NCBI RefSeq assembly: GCF_001667315.1
Contig: NZ_LZHT01000046.1
Coordinates: 25,855 to 89,854, forward strand
Direction of reading: 5' to 3'
Length of the DNA stretch: 64,000 bases
DNA from: Mycobacterium sp. 852002-10029_SCH5224772
GTDB taxonomy: Bacteria > Actinomycetota > Actinomycetes > Mycobacteriales > Mycobacteriaceae
Positions 25,084 to 35,804 of this stretch are shown piece by piece. A model generated the notes under the pieces. That model saw nothing but the letters and a program-made list of their open reading frames with translations. It did not search any database and was not told where the DNA came from. How positions within the stretch are numbered: the first letter of the stretch is position 1; every line of letters starts with the position of its first letter. The position numbers were made by a program, and so were the translations under genes.

Positions 25084-25527
25084 GTGTCGAACATCGAAGA
25101 CCGGACCCGCTTCCTGCGAACGCGCGTGTCGGCCGACGCGCGCAGCGCCGCCCGGACCCGCGCCGAGTTCGGAGCGTGGCTGAACCGGCATTTCTCGCTG
25201 TGCGCCGACCGCTTCAGCGATGTGCTCCTGGCGGTGAACGAAGCGATCGCCAACGCCGCGGAGTTTGCTTACGTCGACGCGGCGCGGCGCGGGACGGTCG
25301 ATGTGCGAGCGGCCTATGACGGCGACGCCGACACCCTCGCGGTGACGGTCGCCGATCGCGGCCGCTGGCGGCAGAGGGCACCGGTGCATGGCCGGCAGCA
25401 GTTGCGCGGCCGCGGTATCCCGTTGATGGAGGCGCTTGCCGACGAAGCGGTCATCGATCACACTCCGCAGGGCACCCGCGTCATGTTGACCTGGACCGAC
25501 CTGACCGTCCGGGCCTGCCACGTCTGA
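25084..25527 (+). CDS. Anti-sigma regulatory factor (HATPase, RsbW-like)
   Basis: A 147-residue GHKL ATPase domain. The N box is VNEAIANAAEFAY (about 56-68), G1 is VADRGRW, and G2 is RGRGIPLMEALAD. It is a serine kinase/anti-sigma factor of the RsbW/SpoIIAB type that phosphorylates its STAS antagonist. The start is GTG at 25084. The final residues face the convergent broken kinase gene across about 10 nt. Confidence 0.88.
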   Translation: MSNIEDRTRFLRTRVSADARSAARTRAEFGAWLNRHFSLCADRFSDVLLAVNEAIANAAEFAYVDAARRGTVDVRAAYDGDADTLAVTVADRGRWRQRAPVHGRQQLRGRGIPLMEALADEAVIDHTPQGTRVMLTWTDLTVRACHV

Positions 25528-25536
25528 ACGCCCCGC

Positions 25537-26616
25537 CTACCCGGCCAGCACCTGCGCGATGCGTTCTTCGCGCGGCAGCACCGGGCCGTCGTCGAGAGGT
25601 TCGTCGATTCCGAGGTCGGTGAGCCCGGCTCTGGTCATCAGCGAGGTGCCGTAGGCGGCGAGCACGAGCTTTTGGTCGTCGCTGTGGCCGTCCTCGACCA
25701 GCATCGCGCCGATGAGGCAGATGACGGCCATCTTGTAGGCGTTGAAGGCCCGGTACCAAGGCCGGTTGGTGACGTTGATCCCGCTGGTCGACTCGTAGTG
25801 CGACAGCAGGGCGTCGATGGACAGCGCCGCGGGGTGGCTGTTGATTCCGACCGGCTGCATCCACAGCATCTCGAGCTAGCCGATGTCGGTGAGCGGGTCG
25901 CCGATGGTCGTCATCTCCCAATCGAAGACCGCGCTCACCTCGCCGGCGGTGAAGGCGAAGTTGCCCGGTTTCGCGTCGCCGTGCACCAGCGTGACCGTTG
26001 GGCACGGCTCGGGCTTGTCGGCGAGCAGGGCCCGATGGAGGCGCTCGAGGGCGGGTAGGCGGCCGCGCTTGACCCGGTTCATCTCCGCGGCCCAGTGGCC
26101 CAATTCGCGGTCCAGGTGGTTGGTGCCGACGTCCAGGGTGTCCAGCCCGGTCCGGGCGAGGTCGACGGTATGGATTGCGGCCAGCTGTTCGATCAGGCTC
26201 TGGCACATCCGAACCACCGTCTGGTCGGCGGCACCGGCCGGCGCCTCCATTTCGTACACCTCGCCGGCGACCCGTTCCATCACGAAGAACGGCCTACCGA
26301 GTACCTCGCCGGTGTGTTCGAGCCACAGCGCCCGCGGGACCCGGACCGCAGTGTCCGCCAGCGCGCGCAGGATGGCGAACTGGCGCGCAAGGTCGTAGGG
26401 CTCCAGCAGTGCGGGTGGTTGGGGTCGCAGCCGCAACACCACGTCTTGCCGGTCGTCGCGACCGCCGCGCCGGGTGATGACGCTCGACGTCATCATCTCC
26501 GCTGAGTGCCCGAAGCTCACCCGGTCGATGCCCTCGAGACGGACGTCGTCGGCATCGGGCAGCTGGGCGCGCACCCAGTCGCTCAACCGTCGTTCCATAT
26601 CGGCGTCCAAGGTCAC
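25537..26616 (-). pseudogene. Aminoglycoside-phosphotransferase-fold kinase split by an in-frame TAG
   Basis: Two open frames in the same phase (26616-25879 and the part below 25875) encode one APH/choline-kinase-like protein of about 359 residues. The first part has VLVHGDAKPGNFAF-type catalytic loop (LVHGDAKPGNF) and VFDWEMTTIGDP, then stops at TAG (25876-25878) after DPLTDIG. The next codons continue the fold (LEMLWMQPVGINSHPAAL ... NRPWYRAFNAYKMAVI). A single TGG-to-TAG change (Trp to stop) explains this. The N-terminal product keeps the catalytic residues, but the C-terminal lobe is lost. It overlaps the upstream gene by 4 bp (ATGA). Confidence 0.85.
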
Positions 26617-27749
26617 TGCCCAACCCCGTCGTGGTCGTCCTGCAAGCGATCAACTGGGGTCTTGTCCTGGGTGAACGCGGACATATCCATCGCCGTCCAG
26701 TTGGGGTAGCGGGCATAGCCCTGGCCTCCGAGGAGCAATTCGAAAATGCCCCAACCGGTCTCGCCGTCAAACTCGAACCGCATCAATTGGTCGAGCGCCA
26801 TCGAATTGCCCTCGGTCTCGGACAGCTGCTCGAGATCGGTGCTGTCCCAAGTGAAGTGGATGAAGTAAGCACCGCCACCCAAGTCTTCGTATTGGCAGTG
26901 CGCCATGGGCAGCCCATAGTAGGCGTTGACCTGCTGGTGGGTTGCCTCGGCGATCACGCGGTGCGCCTCGCCGTCTTCGTCGGTGAACACGAGCACCGCG
27001 CGGCTGGGCCGCTTGCGGTCGCCGTCGAATTCGACCTCGTGCTCGATCTTGACGAATCGTTTCGATAATGTCCCGTCGCCGTAGGTGATGCCTCCGTCGA
27101 CGTAATTAACTGTGCCGTCCGAGGATTCGATGATCCACGCTTCGATGGCATGGTCGTCGAACCCGGCGTCGAGCCACAACCAGAAGTCGATTTTGTCCGA
27201 GACCCGCACGCCGAAGGTGCGGTCGCGGCCGCCGTGAAAGCCGTCGACGCTGACGCGTTCGCCGTCGATCTTCACCCAGCCGCTCCATCGCCCGGGTTCT
27301 TTCATGTGGTACATGTCGGCCAACATCTGGCCGTCCTTGCCTCGCACTTTCATGGGCAACAGCTCCCACATCGGGGCGGTGGGCTCGTAGTAGAGCTCCC
27401 ACTCGATTCCGGAGTTGTTGGGCTCGACGTCCAATCGCCACTTCTTCAGCGGCTCGACGCAGGTCCAGCGCATCGGTCCGGCGCTCAACTCGCCGCGGTC
27501 GTCCCCGGTGACCGGCCGCCCCGACAGCAGGTCCCAGTGCCGGCCGTCGGCGAGGCTGACCTTCACGTAACCCAGCCCGCTGCCGGTGTTCGGGTTGTTG
27601 CCGTAGCCGCTGGCCAGCAACATGGTGCCGTCCGGTGATGCGGCGAAGAAGTAGCACCGATCCGACCACGTCGGGTCCGGGTCGTGCACCTGGTCGAAGG
27701 TGGTCGGGAGCTGGTGGGTGAACGCTTCGTCCGCGGCGGAATACGCCAT
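26613..27749 (-). CDS. Hypothetical protein, DUF7064/7065-like beta-rich protein
   Basis: A 378-residue cytosolic protein rich in Trp, Gly and beta-strand patterns (WSDRCYFFAASPDGTMLLAS, ELYYEPTAPMWELLP, GFHGGRDRTFGVRVSD, DFWLWLDAGFDDHAIEAWII). It resembles uncharacterised actinobacterial proteins encoded beside phosphotransferase-fold kinases and hydroxysteroid-type genes. The family name is my best recollection, not a search result. It overlaps the broken kinase gene by 4 bp (ATGA) and lies divergent from a TetR gene at 27874. Confidence 0.72.
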   Translation of the reverse strand: MAYSAADEAFTHQLPTTFDQVHDPDPTWSDRCYFFAASPDGTMLLASGYGNNPNTGSGLGYVKVSLADGRHWDLLSGRPVTGDDRGELSAGPMRWTCVEPLKKWRLDVEPNNSGIEWELYYEPTAPMWELLPMKVRGKDGQMLADMYHMKEPGRWSGWVKIDGERVSVDGFHGGRDRTFGVRVSDKIDFWLWLDAGFDDHAIEAWIIESSDGTVNYVDGGITYGDGTLSKRFVKIEHEVEFDGDRKRPSRAVLVFTDEDGEAHRVIAEATHQQVNAYYGLPMAHCQYEDLGGGAYFIHFTWDSTDLEQLSETEGNSMALDQLMRFEFDGETGWGIFELLLGGQGYARYPNWTAMDMSAFTQDKTPVDRLQDDHDGVGQ

Positions 27750-27873
27750 CAAACGGCCTTTCTGGCTAGGTTTTCTCCCTGCGCTGCAAGGTGATTCATC
27801 GTCGGACTCCGATCGGTCCGGGCTGGCATATCCGATATCGAAGCAGCACAACGCATCCCGTAACATCGCCGCC

Positions 27874-28494
27874 ATGGAACCGAGCCGGCGGTGGGGCGAC
27901 GACCGCGCGATCCTCGACGACGAGGAGGCCCGCAGACGCATCGTGGATGCGGCGGGACGCTGCATCGTGCGGCGCGGAAACACCCAGTTCCGGATGGGCG
28001 AGGTCGCCGACGAGGCTGAAGTGTCGCGCTCGACGGTGTACCGCTACTTTCCCGGCCGCGACGATGTGCTGCTGGGACTGATGCTGACGCGTGTGGACAC
28101 CGCGCTCGGCGAACTGGTGCGCTCGCTGCCCGCGCCCGACGACCCCGTTCGATCGGTGCCCGAGATGGTGCTGGCGCGGGTGCAATCGGTGGAGGGCAAC
28201 CCGTTGAACGAAGCGCTGTTCGCCGCCGAGAGCACCGCGGTGGCCGCGGCGCTCGAAAAGGGCTCCGAACCGATCGTCGAGCTGCTACTGCGGCATTACG
28301 GGCCACTGCTGGACCGCTGGAAGGCGGCGGGGCTGCTCTACCCCGATGTCGAGTTCCGGTCGATCGTCCAGTGGTTGCACACCGCGACGATGTTTCTGCT
28401 TGCCCCCTCGTGGCGATACCGCCCGTTAGCCGACAAACGCGAATTCGTCGAACAGCTCGTCGTGAGGGCCCTGGTTCCACAGATCAGACAATAA
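27874..28494 (+). CDS. TetR-family regulator
   Basis: A 206-residue TetR protein. The HTH (FRMGEVADEAEVSRSTVYRY, about 41-60) is followed by PGRDDVLLGLML. The ATG at 27874 gives a normal N-terminus. It is divergent from the 26613-27749 gene, and an 11-bp perfect inverted repeat covers its own stop codon and the promoter of the next kinase gene. It probably represses that gene and perhaps the whole 25.5-33 kb cluster. Confidence 0.87.
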   Translation: MEPSRRWGDDRAILDDEEARRRIVDAAGRCIVRRGNTQFRMGEVADEAEVSRSTVYRYFPGRDDVLLGLMLTRVDTALGELVRSLPAPDDPVRSVPEMVLARVQSVEGNPLNEALFAAESTAVAAALEKGSEPIVELLLRHYGPLLDRWKAAGLLYPDVEFRSIVQWLHTATMFLLAPSWRYRPLADKREFVEQLVVRALVPQIRQ

Positions 28495-28510
28495 TCGTAT
28501 ATTGTCTGAT
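28483..28510. promoter_or_regulatory. Perfect 11-bp inverted repeat at the tetR 3' end
   Basis: ATCAGACAATA (28483-28493), 6-nt spacer, TATTGTCTGAT (28500-28510). The left arm includes the last codons and stop of the TetR gene (TAA 28492-28494), and the right arm precedes the kinase gene. The low G+C for this genome and the perfect dyad fit a TetR operator better than a terminator. Confidence 0.75.
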
Positions 28511-28596
28511 GTCCAGACGTTCGAATGGTTTTCTCCGACGGCGTTGGTGCTGAGAACACTGCAGCGTCGCCGGCCTGCAAACCGGGATGGATGGAC

Positions 28597-29733
28597 ATGA
28601 AAACTCCTGTGGGACAAGCCTTCTCCTTCATTGGGCTGGCCGCTCACCTCGGCCGGGGCGCCGGGCGGGTGGCCACCGATGCGGTGGTGGGCGGCCGGCT
28701 CGGGTTGCCGCGGACGGTCGAAGACATCGACCCCGCGGTCCTTTCCCGCGTCATGGGAACCACCGTCCGGTCAGTCCGCGTGCTGAGCAGGGACGCCGGT
28801 ACATCCTCGCGCGGCCGGCTGGTGCTGACCGGCAAGGACGTCCCGGAGTCGGTGTTCGTCAAGGTCGCGGCGGAGAGCGCCGCCACCCGCCTGATGGGTG
28901 AACTCGGCCGCCTGGGGCACACCGAGGTGCGCTTCTACCGCCAGCTCGCGCCGCAGGTCATCGGCGTCCCCTACTGCTACGGCGCGACGTTCGATCCGTG
29001 GACGGGCCGGTACCTGCTGGTGCTGGAGGATCTCCCGGCGGAGTCGTACGAGTTCCCGGACACCTTGCACCCGCTGTCGACCGACCAGGCCAGCCTCATC
29101 GTCGAACTGCTGGCCGACCTGCACGCCACGTTCTGGGGCCGGTTGCCGCGCGACGGGCGTGGGCCCCTTGGCTGGCTTTACACGCCGTCGGGCGACGTGA
29201 CGTCCCTGTTGACCGGCTCGCTGATGCACACCTCGATCAAGCGCCTTGCCGCACGCACGACGATTCCGGTGGAGAAGGGCACCTTCATCGCCGACAACTA
29301 CCGCGCCGTCGCCGCGCTCATCGACACTCCCCCGCACACCGTCATGCACGGCGATGCCCATCCGGGCAACATGTACTTCCACGGCGGCAAGGCCGGACTG
29401 CTGGACTGGCAGGCGGTCCGACGCGGGCACCCCAGCCGCGAGCTGGCCTACACCCTGATCACCAGCCTGACCCCGCAGGACCGGCAGGCCAGCCAACGCG
29501 ACCTGCTCGACGACTACCGGCGGGCGCTGGTGGCCGCCGGCGGCCCCGAGCTGGACCGCGACGACTTGTGGTTGCGGTTCCGCCAGGGCGCGCTGTACGC
29601 CTATGTCGCCCCGCTGATCACCACCGGGATGGGCGGAATGCAGGTCGAAGACATCGCCATGGAGGGCCTGCGGCGGGGCGTCGCCGCGCTCGACGATCTG
29701 GAAACCGTCGCCGCCCTGAAGAGTTCCCTCTAA
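28597..29733 (+). CDS. Phosphotransferase-fold small-molecule kinase
   Basis: A 378-residue APH-fold kinase. An N-terminal variable part is followed by the ATP lobe (SVFVKVAAE), the catalytic loop VMHGDAHPGNMYFH and the metal loop LLDWQAVRRGHPSREL. Related mycobacterial enzymes are annotated as phosphotransferases acting on unknown hydroxyl substrates. Possible starts are ATG 28597 (used), 28591 or 28525; none has a strong ribosome site. It follows the TetR operator and precedes the D-aminoacylase gene. Confidence 0.82.
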   Translation: MKTPVGQAFSFIGLAAHLGRGAGRVATDAVVGGRLGLPRTVEDIDPAVLSRVMGTTVRSVRVLSRDAGTSSRGRLVLTGKDVPESVFVKVAAESAATRLMGELGRLGHTEVRFYRQLAPQVIGVPYCYGATFDPWTGRYLLVLEDLPAESYEFPDTLHPLSTDQASLIVELLADLHATFWGRLPRDGRGPLGWLYTPSGDVTSLLTGSLMHTSIKRLAARTTIPVEKGTFIADNYRAVAALIDTPPHTVMHGDAHPGNMYFHGGKAGLLDWQAVRRGHPSRELAYTLITSLTPQDRQASQRDLLDDYRRALVAAGGPELDRDDLWLRFRQGALYAYVAPLITTGMGGMQVEDIAMEGLRRGVAALDDLETVAALKSSL

Positions 29734-29781
29734 GCCTCGCGAATTCGGCTGAAGCTATTGCCTTCGGCGCACCAAGAGTTA

Positions 29782-29798
29782 CGCTACCTACCGTAGCG
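29782..29798. promoter_or_regulatory. Palindrome upstream of the D-aminoacylase gene
   Basis: CGCTAC (29782-29787), 5-nt spacer, GTAGCG (29793-29798), 62 nt before the ATG at 29860. It is a possible operator or promoter element; no terminator U-tract follows. Confidence 0.4.
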
Positions 29799-29859
29799 AA
29801 ATGCTGCGCGCCTTCTGCTCAGCCCTCCGACACAGCCCGCGGCGGCGAAGAGGAGTCTC

Positions 29860-31620
<1,761 letters not shown>

Positions 31621-31631
31621 GAGCTTGCTCG

Positions 31632-32960
31632 ATGGCAACGGCGCGCACCCGCTCGCACGTCCAGGAGGATGCGATCGGCACCCCGCCGGAGACCCCAACG
31701 CTGGTGCCGGCCGAGCGGTACTACTCCCCCGCCTTCGCGGCGCTCGAAGTGGAGCGGATGTGGCCGAGGGTGTGGCAGCTGGCCTGCATGGTCGACCACG
31801 TCGCGGCGCCCGGCGACTATTTCGAGTACCGCTGTGGGCCCTACGGGGTGCTGATCGTCCACGATGACGATGGGGAGATCCGCGCGTTCCAGAACGTGTG
31901 CCGGCATCGCGGCAATTCGTTGTGCACCGGCTCGGGTTCGGGTCTGCGCGAGCTCAAGTGCGGCTATCACGGGTGGACCTGGAACCTGGCCGGCGCGCTC
32001 AAACGGGTGCCCGACCGCAAGGGCTTCGGGTCGCTGCGCATGTCCGACTTTCCGCTGATACCGGCTCGCGTCGACACGTGGGCGGGGCTCGTCTTCGTCA
32101 ACCTCGACCCGGGCGCCATGCCCCTGATCGAGTACCTGGAGGCGGTTCCCGATGACATCGCGTGGTGTCGTCTGGAGGACTTTCGCTGCTACGCCACGCT
32201 CACCGTCGACGTCGACGCCAACTGGAAAACGATCGCGGACGGCTACAGCGAGACGTATCACATCCAGACCCTGCATCCCGAACTCCTGCGTTGCGTCGAC
32301 GATATCCATGCGCCGCAACAGATTTGGGGCCATACCGGGAAGTCGGATCAGCCCTACGGCGTGCAGAGCCCGCGCTTGGATGGCGCGCTGAGCGACGAAG
32401 AGGTGTGGGACGCCTACGTCTTCACGCAGGGTGCGCTGATGGGCGCCGCCGAGGGCACACCCTTCCCGGCCGACGAACTCCGGCCCGGCCAGACGGTCGC
32501 CGACCTGATCGCCGAGCGGACCCGCGCCTTCGCCGCGGGCCGCGGCGTCGACCTCGACTGGGCTGACACCGACCGAATGACCCGGCTGCACCAGTACAAC
32601 GTGTTCCCCAACATGACGCTTCTGACCAATGCCGACCATCTGACCGTGATGTGTTCGCGCCCCGGTACCGATTCCGATCGCGGCGAACTGGTCATGTTCC
32701 TGATGACGCGGATGCCGGCGGGCGCGCCGCGCGCCAAGCCGACCGATGTCCGCATGGCCGCCGAGGCGGCCGAGCCGGGTGTGGTGCTCACCCAGGACAT
32801 CGCGGTGCTCCCCGGCCTGCAGCGCGGCATGCACCAGCCCGGCTTCACGCATCTGGTGTTGTCCAGCGAGGAGCGCCGCGTGATCAACATGCACCGCAAC
32901 CTGGAGCGCTACCTCGATCTGCCCACCGCCCAGCAAATGAGTGGCGGTTCGGCGAAATGA
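31632..32960 (+). CDS. Rieske non-heme iron oxygenase, alpha subunit
   Basis: A 442-residue aromatic-ring-hydroxylating-type oxygenase. The Rieske cluster ligands are CRHRGNSLCTG and CGYHGW (CxH...CxxH, about 87-115). The mononuclear iron site follows in NWKTIADGYSETYHIQTLHPEL, which carries the two His. No ferredoxin or reductase gene is adjacent, so electron donors come from elsewhere. It is 11 nt after the D-aminoacylase-like gene and is therefore probably cotranscribed; hydroxylation and deacylation of one substrate is an inference. Confidence 0.88.
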   Translation: MATARTRSHVQEDAIGTPPETPTLVPAERYYSPAFAALEVERMWPRVWQLACMVDHVAAPGDYFEYRCGPYGVLIVHDDDGEIRAFQNVCRHRGNSLCTGSGSGLRELKCGYHGWTWNLAGALKRVPDRKGFGSLRMSDFPLIPARVDTWAGLVFVNLDPGAMPLIEYLEAVPDDIAWCRLEDFRCYATLTVDVDANWKTIADGYSETYHIQTLHPELLRCVDDIHAPQQIWGHTGKSDQPYGVQSPRLDGALSDEEVWDAYVFTQGALMGAAEGTPFPADELRPGQTVADLIAERTRAFAAGRGVDLDWADTDRMTRLHQYNVFPNMTLLTNADHLTVMCSRPGTDSDRGELVMFLMTRMPAGAPRAKPTDVRMAAEAAEPGVVLTQDIAVLPGLQRGMHQPGFTHLVLSSEERRVINMHRNLERYLDLPTAQQMSGGSAK

Positions 32961-33027
32961 TCTCTCGCCACTTAATTCGTGTACACACGGCCAAAGTGGC
33001 CCCGGGAGATTTAGAATCCCGCTTGTG

Positions 33028-33405
33028 ATGACCCCGTCTTACCCCTGGGGGGACGATCGAGGGCAACTTTCGCGTCAGCTACGGCTGCGCTATGACACGC
33101 TCCGCCGAAGGCGGGCGCGGCGGCTGTGCCACAGTTTCGAACGGGTGGGTGTTCGAACGGCACCGGAGCGGCTGCGGGAAATGCTGGCGGGCGCGCCGCT
33201 GGCCGCTCATGAATTGATCAACGTGAACTTCGCGTTGATCGCGATTCAGCTCGACCGCGAGTCTCGCGCCGCGCGATACAAGCGGCTCAGGCAACGCGGA
33301 ACCCGTTCGCTGATGTTCGCGGGCCTGATCATGGTGGTGCTGAACTTCCTCGTGTGCATGGCCTACGTCCTGCTGAACCTGGCCGAGCAATCGGCGACGC
33401 TGTAG
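33028..33405 (+). CDS. Small basic membrane protein, function unknown
   Basis: A 125-residue protein starting at ATG 33028 (an adjacent GTG at 33025 is also possible). The first 85 residues are charged and helical (RQLRLRYDTLRRRRARRLCH). One hydrophobic segment, SLMFAGLIMVVLNFLVCMAY (about 93-112), would anchor it in the membrane. I do not recognise a family. It ends 4 nt from the end of the convergent response-regulator gene. Confidence 0.62.
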   Translation: MTPSYPWGDDRGQLSRQLRLRYDTLRRRRARRLCHSFERVGVRTAPERLREMLAGAPLAAHELINVNFALIAIQLDRESRAARYKRLRQRGTRSLMFAGLIMVVLNFLVCMAYVLLNLAEQSATL

Positions 33406-33409
33406 ACCT

Positions 33410-34066
33410 TCAGCGCGGGGCGACGATGCCGTTGTCGTACGCGTAGACGATTGCGGCGGCGCGGTCGCGCAGGTCGAGCTTGCCGAAGATCCGCCCGATG
33501 TGGCTTTTGACGGTGACACCGGAAATGAAGAGCTGGCCTGCGATCTCGGTATTGGACAGGCCCTGGCCGATCAATGTCAGGACGTCGAGCTCGCGGGTGG
33601 TCAGCTCGGCGATCGCGGTGCCGCGCGGGCCGGGGGCCGCCTTGCGGTATGTGGTGAGCACGCGCGAGGTCACCGCCGGATCCAGGTAACTGTCACCCCT
33701 GGCGACCGCGCGCACCGCGCGGATCAGCTCCTCGGCGGACGAGTCTTTGAGCACGAAGCCGGCTGCGCCGGCGCGCAGCGCCCCGGACAACAGCTCCTCC
33801 TCGTTGAAAGTGGTGAGCGCAAGCACCGGCGGCCTGCCGCCCAGCCGGCGTGTCGCCTCGATGCCGTCGACGCGACGCATCCGCAGGTCCATCACGACGA
33901 CGTCGGGCCGGTGCTCGGCTACCGCGGCGGGCACCTCGTCACCGTCGGCGCACTCCGCGACGATGACGAAACCGTCCTTGCGGCGCAGGATTCGGCGCAG
34001 GCCCGAACGCACGAGATCCTGGTCGTCGACGAGCAGCACGGTGATCTCGGGCGTCGGGTCGGTCAT
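33410..34066 (-). CDS. NarL/FixJ-family response regulator
   Basis: A 218-residue response regulator. The receiver domain has the acidic pair VLLVDDQDLVR, phosphoacceptor Asp60 (VVVMDLRM), LTTFNEEE and GFVLKD. The LuxR-type HTH is LTTRELDVLTLIGQGLSNTE...GVTVKSHIGRIFGKLDLRDR. The ATG overlaps the kinase stop as ATGA (34063-34066), so the two-component pair is translationally coupled. Confidence 0.92.
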   Translation of the reverse strand: MTDPTPEITVLLVDDQDLVRSGLRRILRRKDGFVIVAECADGDEVPAAVAEHRPDVVVMDLRMRRVDGIEATRRLGGRPPVLALTTFNEEELLSGALRAGAAGFVLKDSSAEELIRAVRAVARGDSYLDPAVTSRVLTTYRKAAPGPRGTAIAELTTRELDVLTLIGQGLSNTEIAGQLFISGVTVKSHIGRIFGKLDLRDRAAAIVYAYDNGIVAPR

Positions 34067-35280
34067 TGCTTGCACCACCACGGTCGCCAGGTGGTGTCAC
34101 CTTCGCGCAGCGGTATCTCGGCGCACACCGACCACCCGTCTCGGGTCGGGCCGACGTCGATCGCACCGCCGAGCAGGTCGACGCGCTGGCGCATGCCGCG
34201 CAGCCCGCGCCCCTCCGGTGATTTCGTGGCGGCGACTGCGGCCGGAACCTGATTGCTGACCGCAAGCCGTGCCGACGCCGGCGAAATATCGAGCACCACA
34301 CTGGCTTTCGATTCGGGCACATGCTTGGCGACGTTGGCCAGCGACTCCTGGGTGATGCGGTAGAGCGCGAGGCCGACCGCGGGCGACACGTGATCGGTCG
34401 GTCCTTCGGCGCACAGCGTGACGGCCAGGCCGGCTTGCTGAAAGCCCTCGACGAGCGCCGAGACATCGTCGATGCCGGGTTCGGGCGTGGTCTGCGCCGT
34501 TTTGGTCGGCCAATTGTCGAGCAGCCCGACGGTACGACGGATGTCGGCCATCGCCTGCCGGCCGAGCTTCTCGGCCTGTTCCAGCGCATCGACCGCGTCG
34601 TCGACGTCGCGGTCCTGCTGCAGCGCGCGGCGCGCACCGGTCACATGCAACAGGGTGATGCTGAGCGAATGCGCGATCACGTCGTGCACTTCGCGCGCGA
34701 TGCGCCGGCGTTCGTCGGCGGCCGCGTGCTCGGCGAGCTTGTCCTGCGCCTCGATTTGTTCGGCCAGCAGCAGCCGTTGGGTGCGCATCAGGTAGCCGAG
34801 CAGCCAGGCCACCGCGATGAAACCCAGGTATAACGCCACCGCGTCGAGGCGGTGTAGCGCGGACGCGATGAGCAACATCGCGGCCGCGGACGCGGTGGCC
34901 AGGAAACCCCCCAGGACCGACGCCAACGTCGCGACGGTCAAGACCATCAGGACCAAAAAGGCCGGTGCGAAATCGGCATGAATGGGCGTCGATGTGGCGA
35001 AGAGCGTGAGCGCGGCGGCCGCCGACCAGGTCGCCCATAACGGTCCCGGGATGATCTTCATGTTGAAGACGAAGAACATCACCTCTGGCGATAGGGCAAG
35101 GGCGAACGCGGTCAGCGCCACGGGCCAATCGGACACGGGTCGCTGCAGCGTTCCGATCACGCCGCCGAGCACGAGGACGGCGTCGACCGCGATCAGCGAC
35201 GTCCACGTGATGCCGACGGGAATCAGCTCGCTGCGCCGACGAAGCTGTTCCCGCGCGTAATCCGCTACGGCACGCAACAT
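34063..35280 (-). CDS. NarL-type sensor histidine kinase
   Basis: A 405-residue kinase of the HisKA_3 group. Several transmembrane segments lie between about 24 and 165, followed by a coiled linker (LLAEQIEAQDKLAEHAAADE) and the phosphoacceptor helix RRRIAREVHDVIAHSLSITL with His199. The ATPase N box is ITQESLANVAKH and G2 is GRGLRGMRQRVDLLGG; a plain DxGxG G1 box is not obvious, as in some actinobacterial members. There is no extracellular sensor domain, so it probably senses a membrane or envelope signal. Confidence 0.88.
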   Translation of the reverse strand: MLRAVADYAREQLRRRSELIPVGITWTSLIAVDAVLVLGGVIGTLQRPVSDWPVALTAFALALSPEVMFFVFNMKIIPGPLWATWSAAAALTLFATSTPIHADFAPAFLVLMVLTVATLASVLGGFLATASAAAMLLIASALHRLDAVALYLGFIAVAWLLGYLMRTQRLLLAEQIEAQDKLAEHAAADERRRIAREVHDVIAHSLSITLLHVTGARRALQQDRDVDDAVDALEQAEKLGRQAMADIRRTVGLLDNWPTKTAQTTPEPGIDDVSALVEGFQQAGLAVTLCAEGPTDHVSPAVGLALYRITQESLANVAKHVPESKASVVLDISPASARLAVSNQVPAAVAATKSPEGRGLRGMRQRVDLLGGAIDVGPTRDGWSVCAEIPLREGDTTWRPWWCKQ

Positions 35281-35413
35281 CGTCCAATCCTAGAAGAGCT
35301 TGCCGCCTCGTCACATCATGCCGGGGTCGGCACCCGTCTCCGCCCCTGGTAGGAGACAAAGACTGCACTTCGGCACGACGCGCGGCAGGCGGCCGCTTTC
35401 CTACCGTCGAGGC

Positions 35414-35794
35414 ATGACATGGACACTGCTGCACAACCGCATGGCCTTCATGGCCAAAGTGATCAAGGCCGCCGAGACGGACTCCCAGGCGGCAGTTGCG
35501 TTGATCGACAACTCATCCGAGGTGCCCGAGCTGTTCGGCGACGAGGAAGGCCTGATGCTTTCGCTCGGCCAGCGCTGGATCACCATGCTGGTGGCCAAGC
35601 TGGACCAGGCCGCCCACGAGGGCGCGTCGGCCGAACAGGTGCGGGCCGATCTCGAGGCCGCCGAGCCCGGCCTGCACGCGTTGGTGAAGCTCGGGTCGCG
35701 CCGGTCGCTGCGGGTGCGGTCGCTATCTCGCGGCGAACATGTGGCCGTGGGCCTCTTCGGCGGGCCCGCCGGGGATCGGCAGACCGTTGCATGA
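35414..35794 (+). CDS. Hypothetical protein upstream of mmpL
   Basis: A 126-residue soluble, mostly helical protein (MTWTLLHNRMAFMAKVIKAA ... LDQAAHEGASAEQVRADLEA). It has no signal, membrane segment or known motif. Its stop (35792-35794) precedes the mmpL ATG by 10 nt, so both are probably in one transcript. It is not an MmpS protein: it lacks the N-terminal anchor and the MmpS beta domain. Confidence 0.65.
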   Translation: MTWTLLHNRMAFMAKVIKAAETDSQAAVALIDNSSEVPELFGDEEGLMLSLGQRWITMLVAKLDQAAHEGASAEQVRADLEAAEPGLHALVKLGSRRSLRVRSLSRGEHVAVGLFGGPAGDRQTVA

Positions 35795-35804
35795 CCGATC
35801 GAGG

